Positions 36,001 to 45,105 of a DNA stretch of 64,000 nt are shown piece after piece. Every line of letters starts with the position of its first letter. The stretch's first letter is position 1. Location: NCBI GenBank assembly GCA_964606505.1, contig CAZSGM010000002.1:138568-202567 (forward strand), given 5' to 3'. The notes under the pieces were generated by a model. The model did no database searches. It saw only the letters and a program-made list of their open reading frames with translations, and was not told the DNA's origin. The position numbers were made by a program, and so were the translations under genes. The DNA is from CAKVOD01 sp964606505 (GTDB lineage: Bacteria; Bacillota; Clostridia; Christensenellales; UBA1242).

Positions 36001-39000
36001 GCAACAGCGGGCGGCGTGTTCGGAATGGTTGGGCTTTATACGTACGTTTCAAATGTCGAGTTTATTATTGAAACGTCAAGTTACATTTCGGGCGACGACT
36101 TCGCGGGCGGTATCGTCGGCGAACTTCGCGGGAAACTTGCACAGGCGAAAATTGAGCACGCAAAGCAAAGCGAAATCGACAAACTTGCGTTTGGTGCGAC
36201 GAGCGACGACATCAATTTGACATTGTTCAAGAAAAACTCTACCACTAAGGCAAGCGGCGGTCTAGTTGGATTCAACTTCGGCGGAACAATCCTAGATTCA
36301 ATCAGCCACGCTTACGTTAGAAACGCGCAAAGCAACATCGCAGGCGGCGCAGTCGGCATAACTATCTCAGGCGACATCAAAGCAGTTGTTGCGTCAGGTA
36401 GCGTACTCGGACGCACGTCAGTCGGTGGGCTTATCGGTGCAATTGTTTCGACATACGAAACAGGTGCTTCGTTCTACAATAAAGCGTTGTTGCCACTCTA
36501 CTTTGATAGAGAAATGAACATTGACTGCACATTGAATTTTGACCCAGTGTACGACAACGACATAATCACTCAAAAAGACCAAAACTCTATGGTTTTGAGT
36601 TATGTTATGGCGGGGAACAATTGGACAACAAGCGACCAAGAAACGCTTGCTACAATCCAAAACTGGGGCGGCTTGATTGGTAACTATGATACCAACCTAA
36701 CCAAAACCTACATTAACACAACCCACCCTAAAGACAAAGAAAGTCGCGTAAACCTCATCAACTTCTACGTTGCAGGAGCAAACGACAAAACAATGCTTTC
36801 TACACGTGGTAACGAGGGCGAAACGGACGACTGGATGCACATCGCTGAACCTATAGCGTTTGCAGAACTTAATAGCGACAACCTAGAGAAGTTCTACGGT
36901 AGTTACTATAGATTTGTTTGGGACATAACAGGCGAGGGCAAGTATCCGCAAATTGATATTAAAGCCGTTCCTGAAACAATCCCTGTCGAGTCGGCGAGCG
37001 ACTTGTTGCAAATTATTTGGAACTTGTCGGGCGACTACTTGATTACCGACGACATCGACCTTGCGGACATTGATTCGTGGTTGCCGCTCGGGACTGAAAA
37101 GGAACCATTTAGCGGTAGTTTGCGTTCGGATGTCAAGGTTAAAAACGGGACACACCAAACAAAGAACACCTACTATCAAATCCAAAACCTCAAAATTGTT
37201 GCAAGTAACCTCCAACACGTCGGACTTTTCGGCGTAACGGGTTACAACTATAAAACAAAGAGTGGGGCAACCTTTGAAAACCTTGTCATAACTGTCGAGC
37301 AGATAGTTGGTAAGGACTTCGGGGATACGTCCGCCCACATCGGCGCACTTGTTGCCGACGCGCGTGGTGCAACAATTAAGAACGTCGTTACAACAAAAGC
37401 AAGCAAGGACGCAATGATTGTCAGCAGTAGTGAGTACACAGGCGGAATTGTCGGCGTGCTTGAAAATTTGCTTGTCGAGGACGACGAAAGCGAAACTGAA
37501 AATGCAAAGCGCATTATAACTTCCAGCGTCGAAGAGTGTCTGTCAAGCCTTGACATCGGCATTTTGAAACGCGACACCTCAGTTGCAGGCGGAAAGATTG
37601 CTAAAGTCGGCGGCGTTGTCGGTCAAATCAACGCGGGTTTGATTAAAGCTACCGCAAGTAACCAAAAAATTGGTATCGTTGAAAAGACTTCTGACGAGGT
37701 CAGCGGGCTGGTTAGTTATAAAATGCTTGACCAAAGCAACACATATAACGGCGAGTACTACAATATGTCGCTTTATATCGGCGGGCTTGTCGGCGCGAAT
37801 GGGTCGCAAATGTTGACGACTCACGAGGGCGCTGCAATGCAGGATATAACGATGAAGCAGTCGTTCAGCAACAGCTCTATCGAAGTTTTGGCACTCAACC
37901 TTTATTCAGAAAACAAAATTGATACAGTTGTCGGCGGCTTCATTGGTCAAGTTAACGAAAACGCCAAGATTTCAAACTCGTACGCGTCGGGCAGCATAAC
38001 AGTTGACGGCAAAACGACGGGCGAAACGGTTACAAACTCAATCGTAATTAGTGGTTTTGCGGGGCAAATTGTCGTTCCACAAATCACAAGTGGCGAAAAC
38101 GTTATTTCAAGCAGTTACAGCCTTGTTACATTGCTCGATAACTCGAACACTGCCACAATCAAGGGGTTTGCGCAGATAATGGGGCAAGACAACTCCAACT
38201 TGGTTGACATAACCAACAACTCCAACTCGCAGTTTATCGCAAACAATTGTGTGTACGAACACTACTACGCATTGGTTGTTGATTACGACGAGAATTTTGG
38301 AACATCCAGCGCAGGACTTATCAACAGGTTTAGCGGGGAAGAGAACTTTAAAGCCGACCCAACGCTCTATTACCCAGTTTTGGGCGTCGGTTCATACACA
38401 CTTGGAATTAACGACCGTACTGCGGATTTCGCAGTCTACGGCGACACCAAGGGAAGTAAACTCAACCCAATCACGCTATCACAATCAACAGACTTACTAA
38501 ACATCACCGACTTTGCGACAGGTAGCGAGGAATACAATTATTATCTTGTTACTGGCGACGTAACAGATATTCCAACGCACGTTTACGACGATAACGGGAA
38601 CGTAATCTCAAACAACAGCCCAATGATTAGCGAGTTCTACGGTTTCTTGAACGGAAACGGTTACTCAGTTAACGGGTTCACTGTCAAAGAGTCTCCAAAG
38701 GTATTTGACGAGGATTACGAAGAAGTCGTTGACACGCTAGGCATTGAAAATGTCGGCTTGTTTAGAACGCTTAAAAAAGGCTCTTGCATTTCGGGCTTGA
38801 GTCTAACCGATGTCTACATTGACTTCCAATCAAGTTCAACAATTAATAACTCGGTTATGAACGTTGCAGGACTTGTCGGAAAGATGGAAAAGGGTGCAAT
38901 TATCTTTGCTAGCACCGTTTCGGGTGAAATCTTTGCAAAGGGTGCTCAGGCATACGAAAACATTAGCGAAGTTAAAACGCTCGTTTCCAAAAACCAAACG

Positions 39001-42000
39001 CTCAACGTGGGCGGCTTGGTCGGGGATATGGAGGGCGGTAGCCTCATTAACTGCGGGAACTACGCGCGCATTGCATCCTTTGATTACAAGGTTTACAAAA
39101 ATGCGGGTAGCGCCGGCGCAAAGAGTTTGCAAACGCTCAACGCGGGCGGACTTGCAGGAAAAATTACCGACGGCTCAAGTTTGGTAAACATTTTCTCAAT
39201 TTCGCAGATGAACTACAACGACACTAACAGCGATAACATTAGCGTTGGGTACATCGCAGGTTACGCTAAAGACTCGACGATTAAGAGTTACTACGGTAAG
39301 GTTGAAGTCGTTAAACAAGAGTACACAAACTCTGTGAAACTTGCTTCAAACGTAGGTAACAATGTTACAAGCACGGAAGGTCGCTCAACGAACATCATCC
39401 AAAATGAACTTATCCAAAACATTGGGGCAGTTACAGCGGACGACCTAAAATATAACTACGGCTATGAGTATAACCCACTCCTTGCCGAGAATGTGCCAAA
39501 AACAAGCATAAGAGAGGGCGAGTTAGAGTATTATATCCCTGTCAACACCGAAACAATGATGAACCTAATGAAAGGCGACTACAACATCAAACTTCAAGGC
39601 GACATCTACATTGATAGTTCTGCCGTGTTTATGCAAGGGACGTTGAACGAAACTGTGCCTGTCAACAACTTGACCGCAGCGACCTACAGCGGGACAATCG
39701 ACGGCGACTACAACAGGGTTTACGGGCTGAAAGGCGTCTTGACGCTCAACCTCAGCGGAAAACTCACAAACATTGGCTTCAGCGGAACAAACAGTTACAA
39801 CATAACAACCCCTGACGCTAACGGCGATGTTTTGGGTAACGTCGTTAAAGTTGTCGATTCGTCGGCAACAGTCTCTGTTGTCGACCTATGTATCACTGAC
39901 AACAACTTGGGACTCGCAAGGTCATTCAATTCAGGGTACATCAGAAGAGACTTGAACATTGCAAACGACCTTAAGAATAAACTTTCTAGCGACCTTTGGA
40001 TGAATATGAGCGCAACCAACGACGCAAGTGAGGACAGACTCAGACCATTTGTTGAGTACTGGGATGAAATCGACGTCCGCGGCGTGTATCTTGAGACAAA
40101 CGAAGCGACTAAAACGGTTGATTTAAGTAGAGCGGCGGGTGAGGGCGCAACTAGCAGCGAAAGCGGCGAGGGCAGTTCTGACCCATCCACTGGCGAGGGT
40201 AGCGGAACTGTTAAAGAGTGGCGCAACAACATCAAAGACACCTACCAGCTTGCAAAATACGCAAAACTTATTAACGACGGCGACGTCTTTGAGTTGAAAG
40301 TTACCGAACTTGACCACACGTCAGTGTTCGATTTGAGCGGGAAGATTTGGTCAAGCCTTATCAATGAAACAAACACAATACTTTCAACAAGTGAAAATGT
40401 TAACGAAAAAGCGAAAATCCAAAACCTCTACGTTGAGGGCGTTAACAACCTCGGATTTATCAGCACTTACAATTCGCCTAGCGGCAAGATTTCAAACCTT
40501 GAGTTTGTCAACGCTAAAATTGTTAACTACGGAATGACCGAAACTTCACAACTGGAAAACATCGGGGTTGTTGCGGGGAACGTTCTAAACGGCGACGCAG
40601 ACAACATTAAAGTTTCAGGCGTTGTTAATATCGACGTTCCAAAGGCAAACTATGTCGGCGTAGCGTTTGGTAAAACCGCGGGAAACCTTGAGTACATTGA
40701 CACAACAGCGACAGCTGAAGATGTTTTAAGTTCAAAAGTGAAAGGACTCGATTTTGTCGGTTCAATCGCAGGTTCGCTCATTTTGGCGAGCAAAACAGCT
40801 AGTTATGTTGACAACAACTACACAATCCAAGGTAGAGACTTTGTAGGCGGCTTGTTTGGTTACACGACGGGTAGCAATAACCCTAACATCTATTTCTACG
40901 AGAAGAAAACTGTTGAGGCAGTCGTAACGACTACTTACCACAAAAACGCAGGCGAAGTATACGGAAGAAACTTTGTAGGCGGCGTGGTTGGTTATAACGG
41001 TGAAACCACTTTGAACTTGCCATCTAACGCGGGCAACGTTTCAGCGGTAGGTTACGCAGTCGGCGGTATCGCAGGATATTCTTCATCGAAAATCTTTAGT
41101 GCTCAAAACGGCGACAACAACACAGCAAACAAATCAATTTACTACAATGATTTGATTGAAGTTAGCGACTTGCCACAAACTGAATTGGCGCAAACACGCA
41201 CAGAGTACTTTGAAGAAATCGCCCTTGCAGACGCAACTTACTCGGTTACAAGCGCAGGCGTCGGTTACTTCTTCGGCGGGATTGTCGGGTATCTTGACAA
41301 AACAGACATTCGCGCGGATATTTCAAACGGCGACTCAAGTTCAAGACCAAATGTAAACTACGCAAAGATTGAAGCAAAATCCTTTGTCGGCGGTATCGTT
41401 GGTTACAACAGAGCGGGTAGCCTGTACGCTAAGAATGTTTACCTTGAGTCGGTTGATAACTCGACCCTTGGCTTGCGAAACTATGCTAGCATAATCGGCG
41501 AAAGTTTTGTCGGAGGTATCGCGGGTATCAGCTTAAATGTTGATGATAAACTCGCAACAATCAAAGACAGCATTGTGGATATTAGGAACGCGGGCAGAGT
41601 CATAGTAGGTAAGTATTGTGTCGGCGGCGTCGTCGGTGCAAACTACGGACAACTGTGGTCTGTTGCGGCAACTGGTAATATGGCAGGTCAGACAACTAAC
41701 TATGGTGGTATCGTGGGTTACAACGCTCAAGGCGGCGACGTACAATACGTAAACTCATCAATGGTTATGACGATTTCTGCTAACGACTTCTCAATGAGTT
41801 TGGCTGCAAGTGTTACAATGTCAGGCGTCGAAACGAATTATTACGTCGGCGGCGTCGTCGGGCACAATGTGGGCGTACTCAAAAAGGCAAGTTACAACAA
41901 CGGCGGCAGCGGTGCGGCTGATGCGGGAACAATCAAGTTTGCCGTTGCTAACGACCTAACGAGCGTAACTGCGCAAAATGTTTACATCGGCGGCATTGTC

Positions 42001-44973
42001 GGTGTTAACAGCGGTACGGTTGAACAGGTTTATACCGACGCAAATACGACGCTAATCTACAGTACCTATGAAGGTGTTACAATTGGCGGAGATGTTCACA
42101 TCGGGGGCTTGGTTGGATTAAATAGCAAGTCTGCGACTATTAAAGACAGTTACAGTATTGCTAAGATTGTAAACTACTATAACGCTAAGTTGCAAGGAAG
42201 CGTTACCGAAACGGAAATTGCGAGCGTTGGTAGCGAGGTTGCAGGTGGGCTTGTTTACGACAACCGTGGGTCAATTACGTCGTGCTACTCGACTTACTGT
42301 ACGTACGCGGTTAACACGGGTACGGTTTCAGACGATTGCTACGTAATGGCTTTGAAAACTATTCAAAAGACTGTAAGTGAGGGCAGTTCTACCACAACAA
42401 AGAGTGTCCTTAACTATACTGTTGACGACTCAATTTCGGGCAATGTTGATAGTTTCTACAAATTTATGAAAAATAAGTTTGTAATTGCAGATGTGGATAT
42501 TGCAGAAATTTTTGTAGATGATTACAGGATGATGATGGGGTACGAGGCGCAAACTATTGGCATTAAGTTTGAATCTATTGATGGCACATTTGCAGATACT
42601 GACTACTTGGTAAACATAAAAGATGTAATTATTGATAAGTATGTACAATTTTATTATTCTGCTTCAATATTTAATTGCAATTGCGACGTGAGTGTAGGTT
42701 GCGATTGTGCTTTGCGTGGTTGTTGTGATGCAGCCTGTGCGTGCCGTCTTGGAAGTGATATTGCAGCGCATTCTCCAAATTGTTTCCATAAGCACAAAGA
42801 AATGTGGCTTGAATACTTTAACGAGAGCAAGAGTGGTAAAGCACAGGAGTTTATTGATAGCGTATCACATCAGATGTTCCAAGATGTAGTATTTAATCTT
42901 GCATACACAGGGGTAAATACTCCTACAAACAAAGACACTGAAGGAAATTCTCAGAACGCGTCGCCATCGCTTACCACTATGCCAACAACAGGCTTTATTG
43001 GAAAGGGAACACAAAGCGACCCATACAGAATTTACAGCGTTGACGATTTCGATACTTTGAATAGACAACTTGAATTTGGTAATTCATTTATCGGCAAAAC
43101 ATTCAAACTTATGCGCGACATTGATTTGAGTGGAGCAAGATTGTCAATAAGCAGTTCGGATTATTCATTCCAAGGTGTGTTTGACGGAAACGGAAAGACA
43201 ATTTACAACAATGTTATCAGCGATGAGTCAAATGACAATGTGGGATTGTTCCAAGTGCTCGGCGGTGGTGGACAAATTAAAAACCTCACTCTGGTTGACT
43301 GCACAAGCGCAGGTGTAAACAATGTTGCCTTGCTTGTCGGCAAAAACCTAGGCGAAGTTAAGGATATAACCGTTCACGCTTCTACAACGCACGCAAAAGT
43401 TACCGGAACGGAAAACGTGGGCGCACTTGTTGGATACAACCTAGGCTCAATTGAAGGCTGTTCAGTTGGCGCCGAAGTTATCGGGACTAGAAATGTGGGC
43501 ATAATCACTGGTTTGAATTCAAGCGGACGTGTGTTTGCCTGCGAAACAATTTTGACGCATGTAACTGCTGATTCGACCTCAATTAACAACCAAAGTTCAG
43601 CTGAGGGTACCGAAAACGTAGGTGGTATTGTTGGATACAACCAAGGTATTGGGACAATCAGTCAGTGCTCTAACGAGGGCGCGGTAAGTTGTTCAAGTGG
43701 TTACGGCGGTGGTATCGTTGGGTTGTCAGATGCTAGAGTTATTAGCGAGACATACCACGCGATTAGCGACGTAATTAACAGCGGTAGCCTTATGGGCGGC
43801 GGCAGGTTAGGACAACTTGGCGGTAGAATTGCTGAGAATGCATATAACGTTTTGGTTACATCTAATGTTAGAGCACTCGGCGAGGCGTCTGCAAGTGTTG
43901 TGAACTGCTACGTTGTTGACGGGTCAAACACTGTGTTGTATCAAAACAATGCGTTGAAAACACAGGTTTATGCCGGATTTGACTTTGACAACGTTTGGGG
44001 TATGAGTTCAACTGAACTTAATGTTTCGACGAACCAATACAGTTACCCATCACTTAAGACAGGAGAATACAACTATCCAAAACTTAGAAATCTCAAAACT
44101 TCTAAGGAACTTGATGCACAACGGGGTGGTTACTTTATCAATCAATATTTCAACACCGACGATGTTGATTCGACAAACCCTACATTCTATGTTGAATCAC
44201 AATATCAATTTGAAGTGTTTATCAACTACTTCTTGGGCGAATTGATTGTTAAAGACCATTACGACCCAATGGTTGTACCTGACGAAGAAAATGAGGGCGC
44301 AGTTGTTCAAGTTTATCGTCAAGATAGGGCATTGTGGGCTTCAATTTCAAGCAATGCGCAGTACTTGATGACAAGCAAAACATTTAAGTTGTACAAATCT
44401 GCATTGAATGCAATGGAGGCTTCTAATAAGCCTGCGGCATACAATGACAGTCAGTCATTTAGTAGTTGGACTACGCTTGATGGCACGTTTAATACGACGT
44501 TAGACTTTAGCGGTATAACGATAAGTATTGCTTCATTTGACGATAAGTACTTGCTCGGCGATAACGACGGTTGGTCTTATGGCGGATTTATGGCAACATT
44601 TAGTGGAACTACCAGTTCACTCAATCCATTGGATAGAAAAGCTAGCGCTATCAAAAACTTGAATTTGGAATTTAGCCACGCTGCTGCAAGTTACCATTTT
44701 GGTGGTATTGTTGCAAGTCTAGGGAATGCTGATATTATTGATTGTAGCGTTGCCTACAAAGGGACTGCTCCTATTACCTACGGCGATGGCAGTTTGCAAG
44801 TTTCGAGTTTTGCGGGCGCAATTGCAGGTTCCGTACATAGAGAAACTGACGAAGATTCAACCTATGGCGTAATTAAAAATTGTTCTTCTTCGGGCATAAC
44901 AAACGAAACATTTGTAAATTACGCAAGCGTTGTTTTGGACACGAACCTTAGTGGAAAGAAACCTCTTATTTGA
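27076..44973 (+). CDS. Giant lipoprotein with Ig-like and GLUG/beta-helix repeats (5,965 aa)
   Basis: Start ATG at 27076 with TTGGAG upstream. A lipoprotein signal peptide ends at Cys22 (TFAACGD), so the mature protein should be lipid-anchored outside. Residues ~30-900 hold Ig-like (BIG2-type) domains. Six or more blocks open with the beta-helix signature 'DIDL...PF.G.L.GNGYTI..L' near residues 920, 2245, 3304, 3799, 4150 and 5310; each is followed by GLUG-type repeats (VGGIVGVNSG, AGLVGTNSGTI). Ig-like regions separate them (e.g. ~1450-2235). A Gly/Ser/Glu linker lies at ~4353-4382. A unique nine-Cys block lies at ~5201-5239. No catalytic domain, LPXTG or C-terminal anchor is visible. Proteins of this type are usually adhesins or matrix components; the role here is inferred. 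The last ~850 residues use more AT-rich codons. Confidence 0.87.
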   Translation: MRKIYALLLTIFVGLACTFAACGDPYKDMKMELISEQSVEILLTENVEVDVPEGEFDPNTAEVKVKISGVDEDISKEVLFTSSDTSKLRVKHTELVDDVTTAEIVAYKPGNVDLYINSKEGGKKLTVRVNIVRKVSAVAFDASYAPAVVAGGATLTIDTTKLLFTPSDANVRDCEFALVDALEGFSIDENGVLTAANESTDSVKVRVTPKFRETDEVYAEIDVRVLPKVDNADVGFSGTFGDGEEPLTDRMQWVKNDPTKSYYTVTFNHTNETVKDRLRIRANISNIEFLTEKESSRTNTSVTLSPIDSGVVRVDFEIYYSGYEDLVVATRSIEFEIVDAVTSIKANDSVSEITIFNSTEGNAKYGTELVVTLAPNSASNRKFTLEIEQSVKDRLFIVDALGGKIGNENGEIESGTKMRLSHDGSMANNEFTFNICPVGEALCEKFTIKVNCLTAVAKVNVDKSVMLWYSEAAAAGVDRELEYTIEPEGAKKSTVEVVSSNPQVAQVYFDQASETHRIKALNTGFSTLTFLVGGRSFASTSVEVVAPYENFFARINSPKDDRNVIERKMSNVNHGDDVIGQTVQSAIIEVGGRVKINVDSYPATAKIQSVEYRIESVDGISASRAKIVDGYLMAESSIEKFNVVVKVIGYTYDPETGRLIASEAMEKVISFAAIVSIRSISLNKTNITVTDFNSLGIAEVEKSRETLYASITPQNATVKARNVQWKVKETQYQDIIKVQEDGGVLVTGKLLGSDGNSRTVTVIASITEYSKTYSAECLVTIKRAKTVENILLSDYDNARGVYLRSTNATAGSRDSYQIRASAVPADADNTNFVYCAFDITKTSDVDNWFTNEAYYTRANESTLIDVSSTGLITPKSGAGGYAVVWVIPADNIKTDPINYAQITMKRVVLVRIADGSVDAPYEILNYTDLLAINTALDKSYVLAQSVDLLGITDFAPIGSKDNPFTGTLSGKYVTTDGRTIINSITNLRLNVSGENGGNYGLFAALGDGEAAVSTAKVSDLTISLIASNFEVALAAGENAYYGVVAGVNYGEITNVKVRFNASLTIKTTKSGSATLVGYAIVGGVAGVNYGVIKNSASVTYSKFGVVVDNASTAGAKIGGVCGENRGQVLGQFYFSGDLLTPSTAEVSYNVDYNDETINSSIYLTSTSQNTYIGGICAVNRNIINGAYSSAVISAPANVGGICADNYASILSVRFTGFIKANKNVGGVAGVNNNGTITFGIVEICDDKVHFENYDNSAVENYGGVVGSNVSGQVKYSFINSYSAQRDVNNNNKDFNITSTSVSRFGAFAGQNMGTITKSFANVQLNTSVQHIFIGINGGTASSCYTLSYAGDYVSTNQTIYSETASDFTTQAGMNFGKKIIVIGSDVSERGNVLLTESPESVDVKIYGELNKANRGKTNDGNRYYKNSDKQLILFYNSGSAATEAHNTYKLNNLFNVVVTPNTNRNKNIVVSVIEGQNIVDVEGANIITKGRGRAVLRFACDLDQSVYDDIEVYVDYGITSLTVENISSRQEDNQIYNELKMSIESVFDFDIVNHNTEISGNAQNNFAALSSGGYLFWFDEIDVAEFDMAMANSEKSVFVAYQNSKIMRALRACTSSARIYPYISAQFSNGTSVVETKVVLSDIYYSYDLIIYRGLSNIDLQSSSEEIMPNTTLNYNVVLTTDLTSDKVDFVRIYNGEKTSEKLENGDYEQFNYNIATGAIVDALTGQANKQISQRSKFEMQILSANFDDVNNEKTFVFEIIPSKAVDGELAILTSEVYTIEFGVTYANGSQVTKTFQLTIKPQALSSIIVNHYNDGADFDVNLTGAGEEVSQKIISGQYGLLVVNVWPEYSVFDRLEIVSSVAQGDVITFEQVYYNVDNNNYDTKVQNTQLVENGISVKRQSTKKNVGGQDEFAFDGRIFLRTLTGSIVATGQVFTVTISAYYENATTPYLTQSIELTALQAPYLEFNLTNGRNYKSLGHEYYMAYSVGAEFTAVTDAAVNATTGIASRITDENGDVVTDVALTKVGDSVIANGRQTLKYIIIANDKLEVGKVYNVELVVTRTVGGITTKTRIVNKLHIVDFLIVGFDIVDGETGEVLVSDGTLSQPLSTVGWQIVIKLKTLCSDVKQANVVKIEDQLNGKQKIAGRYYNPWKYKVLSGTGVGQFATIDSADVSNNFTLVNTNDGQGYRLIGRNIANVDTLMADFSYYYNDGKLALQTSVLDPIDGNPSTQFRLDFSLSTSEDHPLPIYNRDEFLAMEEGIDYILLNDIDLGYSYVPLNTAINSLDGNGYTISIRSFSTVTDDASATAINLGLFGTVDARTTLKNVTVRLAQKMTYDLQDYTTVNFGVIAGANAGIITNACVDQELDGTELLEQIILVQSSSETSTITANIAGLVGTNSGTITNSRVECLNLTASGNVGGLVAQNSATISSSYVLEPVISSTSGMTGGFVAVNSGEINTSYVRGRYVEDSLRANNGNYGLLETVGQVGGFVCENYGTINDSYANIKITSQFRSAGFVYKNGARSVIYNCLSLSDIIQNSIAHMPFVGTDSTDRFLNEGTLTNAYYYRYSDENGNGDRFVDYDIDGNKNPAQVMAADDLRTTTSLAGFAFSNQSAEFSGVWVQPTTTESAYFNARTSFGAVGTIAGFEKLSFKVGVPELVAPNVIARSVRRIDKIETNDTTGESIYNYTYVTQSNFNVAENEKYGCAYGTIHNPALIGSAKDFVSTYEVTNNGNFVTKSSMNSRVIKDVDFSEYEEVLKTPKVDFSGIIEGNGLAMRNISVVSNVDEKADRFGLFKSIVGDSNSLTNNISAVKNLQFEFIEVKSASSNIVGSVAGSLTNANLIDINVLGNKVAVKGANIVGGVVGLVDGNSKLFHITTNISVNSGYRDSGNEYIDVDDETRINTKNALYANDSMFYGADDLPETNTKFIKNLYEYVSYAGAIAGVIDTKSDETIMECYLAPNVYDVSVSGNVKVIGATAGGVFGMVGLYTYVSNVEFIIETSSYISGDDFAGGIVGELRGKLAQAKIEHAKQSEIDKLAFGATSDDINLTLFKKNSTTKASGGLVGFNFGGTILDSISHAYVRNAQSNIAGGAVGITISGDIKAVVASGSVLGRTSVGGLIGAIVSTYETGASFYNKALLPLYFDREMNIDCTLNFDPVYDNDIITQKDQNSMVLSYVMAGNNWTTSDQETLATIQNWGGLIGNYDTNLTKTYINTTHPKDKESRVNLINFYVAGANDKTMLSTRGNEGETDDWMHIAEPIAFAELNSDNLEKFYGSYYRFVWDITGEGKYPQIDIKAVPETIPVESASDLLQIIWNLSGDYLITDDIDLADIDSWLPLGTEKEPFSGSLRSDVKVKNGTHQTKNTYYQIQNLKIVASNLQHVGLFGVTGYNYKTKSGATFENLVITVEQIVGKDFGDTSAHIGALVADARGATIKNVVTTKASKDAMIVSSSEYTGGIVGVLENLLVEDDESETENAKRIITSSVEECLSSLDIGILKRDTSVAGGKIAKVGGVVGQINAGLIKATASNQKIGIVEKTSDEVSGLVSYKMLDQSNTYNGEYYNMSLYIGGLVGANGSQMLTTHEGAAMQDITMKQSFSNSSIEVLALNLYSENKIDTVVGGFIGQVNENAKISNSYASGSITVDGKTTGETVTNSIVISGFAGQIVVPQITSGENVISSSYSLVTLLDNSNTATIKGFAQIMGQDNSNLVDITNNSNSQFIANNCVYEHYYALVVDYDENFGTSSAGLINRFSGEENFKADPTLYYPVLGVGSYTLGINDRTADFAVYGDTKGSKLNPITLSQSTDLLNITDFATGSEEYNYYLVTGDVTDIPTHVYDDNGNVISNNSPMISEFYGFLNGNGYSVNGFTVKESPKVFDEDYEEVVDTLGIENVGLFRTLKKGSCISGLSLTDVYIDFQSSSTINNSVMNVAGLVGKMEKGAIIFASTVSGEIFAKGAQAYENISEVKTLVSKNQTLNVGGLVGDMEGGSLINCGNYARIASFDYKVYKNAGSAGAKSLQTLNAGGLAGKITDGSSLVNIFSISQMNYNDTNSDNISVGYIAGYAKDSTIKSYYGKVEVVKQEYTNSVKLASNVGNNVTSTEGRSTNIIQNELIQNIGAVTADDLKYNYGYEYNPLLAENVPKTSIREGELEYYIPVNTETMMNLMKGDYNIKLQGDIYIDSSAVFMQGTLNETVPVNNLTAATYSGTIDGDYNRVYGLKGVLTLNLSGKLTNIGFSGTNSYNITTPDANGDVLGNVVKVVDSSATVSVVDLCITDNNLGLARSFNSGYIRRDLNIANDLKNKLSSDLWMNMSATNDASEDRLRPFVEYWDEIDVRGVYLETNEATKTVDLSRAAGEGATSSESGEGSSDPSTGEGSGTVKEWRNNIKDTYQLAKYAKLINDGDVFELKVTELDHTSVFDLSGKIWSSLINETNTILSTSENVNEKAKIQNLYVEGVNNLGFISTYNSPSGKISNLEFVNAKIVNYGMTETSQLENIGVVAGNVLNGDADNIKVSGVVNIDVPKANYVGVAFGKTAGNLEYIDTTATAEDVLSSKVKGLDFVGSIAGSLILASKTASYVDNNYTIQGRDFVGGLFGYTTGSNNPNIYFYEKKTVEAVVTTTYHKNAGEVYGRNFVGGVVGYNGETTLNLPSNAGNVSAVGYAVGGIAGYSSSKIFSAQNGDNNTANKSIYYNDLIEVSDLPQTELAQTRTEYFEEIALADATYSVTSAGVGYFFGGIVGYLDKTDIRADISNGDSSSRPNVNYAKIEAKSFVGGIVGYNRAGSLYAKNVYLESVDNSTLGLRNYASIIGESFVGGIAGISLNVDDKLATIKDSIVDIRNAGRVIVGKYCVGGVVGANYGQLWSVAATGNMAGQTTNYGGIVGYNAQGGDVQYVNSSMVMTISANDFSMSLAASVTMSGVETNYYVGGVVGHNVGVLKKASYNNGGSGAADAGTIKFAVANDLTSVTAQNVYIGGIVGVNSGTVEQVYTDANTTLIYSTYEGVTIGGDVHIGGLVGLNSKSATIKDSYSIAKIVNYYNAKLQGSVTETEIASVGSEVAGGLVYDNRGSITSCYSTYCTYAVNTGTVSDDCYVMALKTIQKTVSEGSSTTTKSVLNYTVDDSISGNVDSFYKFMKNKFVIADVDIAEIFVDDYRMMMGYEAQTIGIKFESIDGTFADTDYLVNIKDVIIDKYVQFYYSASIFNCNCDVSVGCDCALRGCCDAACACRLGSDIAAHSPNCFHKHKEMWLEYFNESKSGKAQEFIDSVSHQMFQDVVFNLAYTGVNTPTNKDTEGNSQNASPSLTTMPTTGFIGKGTQSDPYRIYSVDDFDTLNRQLEFGNSFIGKTFKLMRDIDLSGARLSISSSDYSFQGVFDGNGKTIYNNVISDESNDNVGLFQVLGGGGQIKNLTLVDCTSAGVNNVALLVGKNLGEVKDITVHASTTHAKVTGTENVGALVGYNLGSIEGCSVGAEVIGTRNVGIITGLNSSGRVFACETILTHVTADSTSINNQSSAEGTENVGGIVGYNQGIGTISQCSNEGAVSCSSGYGGGIVGLSDARVISETYHAISDVINSGSLMGGGRLGQLGGRIAENAYNVLVTSNVRALGEASASVVNCYVVDGSNTVLYQNNALKTQVYAGFDFDNVWGMSSTELNVSTNQYSYPSLKTGEYNYPKLRNLKTSKELDAQRGGYFINQYFNTDDVDSTNPTFYVESQYQFEVFINYFLGELIVKDHYDPMVVPDEENEGAVVQVYRQDRALWASISSNAQYLMTSKTFKLYKSALNAMEASNKPAAYNDSQSFSSWTTLDGTFNTTLDFSGITISIASFDDKYLLGDNDGWSYGGFMATFSGTTSSLNPLDRKASAIKNLNLEFSHAAASYHFGGIVASLGNADIIDCSVAYKGTAPITYGDGSLQVSSFAGAIAGSVHRETDEDSTYGVIKNCSSSGITNETFVNYASVVLDTNLSGKKPLI
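42676..42798 (+). other. Cys/His-rich insertion inside the giant lipoprotein
   Basis: Nine cysteines and three histidines fall within about 40 residues (CNC, GCDC, GCC, ACAC, NCFHKH), in a protein otherwise nearly free of Cys. It interrupts the region between two beta-helix blocks. The pattern could bind metal or form disulfides; no known domain is recognised. Confidence 0.85.
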
Positions 44974-45105
44974 TTAAGATTAATAATTAATTGAATAAAC
45001 ACGCCAAGTTAATTGTTTTTAAGTTTTGTCAACGCTCACTATTTAATAAGCATTGTCAATTCAATAATTTTAAGGCAATTAAGTTTCAAATTCACTTTAG
45101 GCTAC

